NCBI RefSeq assembly: GCF_003688555.1
Contig: NZ_REFR01000013.1
Location: forward strand, 124,001-188,000
Length of the DNA stretch: 64,000 nucleotides
Direction of reading: 5' to 3'
DNA from: Eilatimonas milleporae
GTDB taxonomy: Bacteria; Pseudomonadota; Alphaproteobacteria; Sphingomonadales; Kordiimonadaceae
The notes beneath the pieces are model-generated. The model was not told the DNA's origin. It did not search any database and saw nothing but the letters and a program-made list of their open reading frames with translations. Below, one piece after another: positions 63,228 through 64,000 of this stretch. A program made the translations under genes and the position numbers. Position 1 is the first letter of the stretch, and the number at the start of each line of letters is the position of its first letter.

Positions 63228-63668
63228 ATGTCCATGACGGCCGATGAAATCATCAGGAAACTGGACCTGACGCCCGACCCCGAGGGCGGCTATTATCGCC
63301 GGACCTTCTGCCACGGGGACACCCGGCCGGACGGACGGGGACTGGCGTCGTCCATTTATTATCTCCTGGCGGACGGCCAGCAGTCCCACTGGCATCTTCT
63401 GAAAGACTCGACGGAGCTGTGGCACTGGCATAGCGGCAGTCCGTTGCAACACCGTATCTCGGCAGACGGGAGAACCGTGGAAACATCCATTCTCGGCCCC
63501 GATATCCTGTTGGGCCAGATGCCGCAGATCATTGTTGCCCCCGGCATCTGGCAACAGGCGACCTCAACCGGCGCCTGGACATTGGTCAGCTGTACGGTCG
63601 TGCCGGAGTTCCGCTTTGACAGTTATATACTGGCACCACAGGACTGGCAGCCGGGCAAACCGTTGTAA
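63228..63668 (+). CDS. DUF985 cupin-fold protein
   Basis: A 146-residue single-domain cupin of the DUF985 (cupin_5) family. Typical blocks are LDLTPDPEGGYYRRTF, SSIYYLLADGQQSHWHLL with metal-type His residues, ELWHWHSGSPL, and QIIVAPGIWQQA. Members may bind metals or sugars; their function is not settled. The ATG at 63228 and one at 63234 are both possible, and AAGG fits the second better. It is divergent from the graspetide precursor; I see no reason to link it to peptide maturation beyond position. Confidence 0.88.
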   Translation: MSMTADEIIRKLDLTPDPEGGYYRRTFCHGDTRPDGRGLASSIYYLLADGQQSHWHLLKDSTELWHWHSGSPLQHRISADGRTVETSILGPDILLGQMPQIIVAPGIWQQATSTGAWTLVSCTVVPEFRFDSYILAPQDWQPGKPL

Positions 63669-63682
63669 GAACACTGCATCAC

Positions 63683-63712
63683 AAAAAACGGGCCGCCAGC
63701 ATGGCAGCCCGT
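63683..63712 (-). terminator. Terminator between the cupin and the 54-residue gene
   Basis: On the minus strand ACGGGC pairs with GCCCGT, with further inner pairing (CTGCC / GGCGG region), and a run of five T follows. It ends the short minus-strand unit at the window edge and may also stop the convergent cupin transcript weakly. Confidence 0.8.
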
Positions 63713-63740
63713 CAAATCTTCGGATAGATCGCGATGCCTG

Positions 63741-63905
63741 TCAGACGGGCGGCGCGACCTCCTGTGTCGGGCGCGAACCGCCGTGACAGGCATAAGGGCT
63801 TTTCCGGGCCTGTCCGGCGTGGCGTAACAGTCCCACAGGGATATCGGAGGCACGGTCCAGACGGGCAAGCTGTTCCAGAATATCGGCCTTTTTCATCGTA
63901 TTCAT
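63741..63905 (-). CDS. 54-residue protein, unknown function
   Basis: A small protein from an ATG at 63905 with AAGGGG 7 nt upstream. It begins with a helix (MKKADILEQLARLDRASDIPVG), then HAGQARKSPYACHGGSRP and ends PPV. There is no membrane segment, and I recognise no family. A good ribosome-binding site and a terminator directly downstream support it as real. It may share a transcript with the membrane-helix reading frame ending at 63922. Confidence 0.55.
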   Translation of the reverse strand: MNTMKKADILEQLARLDRASDIPVGLLRHAGQARKSPYACHGGSRPTQEVAPPV

Positions 63906-63921
63906 CGTCACACCCCTTATC

Positions 63922-63999
63922 TTATACGGACCGCTTGCGCAGTTCGACCGCACCGGCAAGGAACAGCGCGCCGATCAAAAGACCGACCCAGAAATCCAT
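63922..63999 (-). CDS. Short membrane-helix reading frame at the window edge
   Basis: Twenty-five residues from an ATG at 63997-63999 to a stop at 63922: one hydrophobic helix (FWVGLLIGALFLAGAVEL) followed by basic RKRSV. It is either a tiny membrane protein or, more likely, the C-terminus of a longer membrane protein that begins outside the window. It ends 16 nt before the 54-residue gene. Confidence 0.45.
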   Translation of the reverse strand: MDFWVGLLIGALFLAGAVELRKRSV

Positions 64000-64000
64000 G

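Overview
The window looks like the chromosome of a GC-rich alphaproteobacterium. The evidence is a combined str/S10/spc/alpha ribosomal superoperon in which adk follows secY, an ATP12-type F1-ATPase assembly chaperone, propionyl-CoA carboxylase pccB/pccA genes, and a rarA-crcB-rluC-HAD-ATP12 block downstream of a Do-like protease. I cannot name the genus from sequence alone. No rRNA operon, complete prophage, insertion sequence or CRISPR array is visible.

Layout. Positions 1-8,660 are accessory and signalling. A three-gene minus-strand cluster (HAMP sensor cut by the window edge, PhnD-like periplasmic binding protein, receiver-DUF3369-PAS-GGDEF-EAL protein) is followed by a membrane-anchored LytTR regulator. 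The regulator is divergent from a secreted alpha/beta hydrolase, and a good LytTR-type double direct repeat lies between them. A SnoaL/NTF2-like exported protein follows. Positions 8,661-9,634 are a very AT-rich patch with one small lipoprotein and short repeats, ending at tRNA-Leu(GAG). Positions 9,857-25,407 hold housekeeping genes: a short SpoA/FliN-like protein, lipB, then minus-strand pccB-(small membrane protein)-pccA-argE-acyP, and crcB-rluC-HAD-membrane protein-ATP12 downstream of rarA and DUF429. A Do-like protease, a LysE exporter and a glycosyltransferase complete the section.

Positions 25,466-60,572 are the translation and transcription core, almost all on the minus strand. Read in the direction of transcription it runs tRNA-Tyr, tRNA-Gly, tuf, tRNA-Trp, secE, nusG, rplK, rplA, rplJ, rplL, rpoB, rpoC, terminator; then, after a small insertion (a sulfotransferase-like gene and a 91-residue orphan), rpsL, rpsG, fusA, tuf, terminator-like hairpin, rpsJ to rplO, secY, adk, rpsM, rpsK, rpoA, rplQ, terminator. 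Strong sigma-70-like promoters stand before tRNA-Tyr and rpsL. The two tuf genes encode the same protein and are nearly identical DNA.

Positions 60,694-64,000 hold an RlmB-like rRNA methyltransferase and then the most interesting locus. A 50-residue peptide with a double-glycine leader is followed by an MvdD/MdnC-like ATP-grasp ligase, which is a minimal graspetide (omega-ester peptide) biosynthesis pair. It has its own candidate promoter and a 10-bp hairpin between precursor and ligase. A DUF985 cupin and two tiny minus-strand reading frames end the window.
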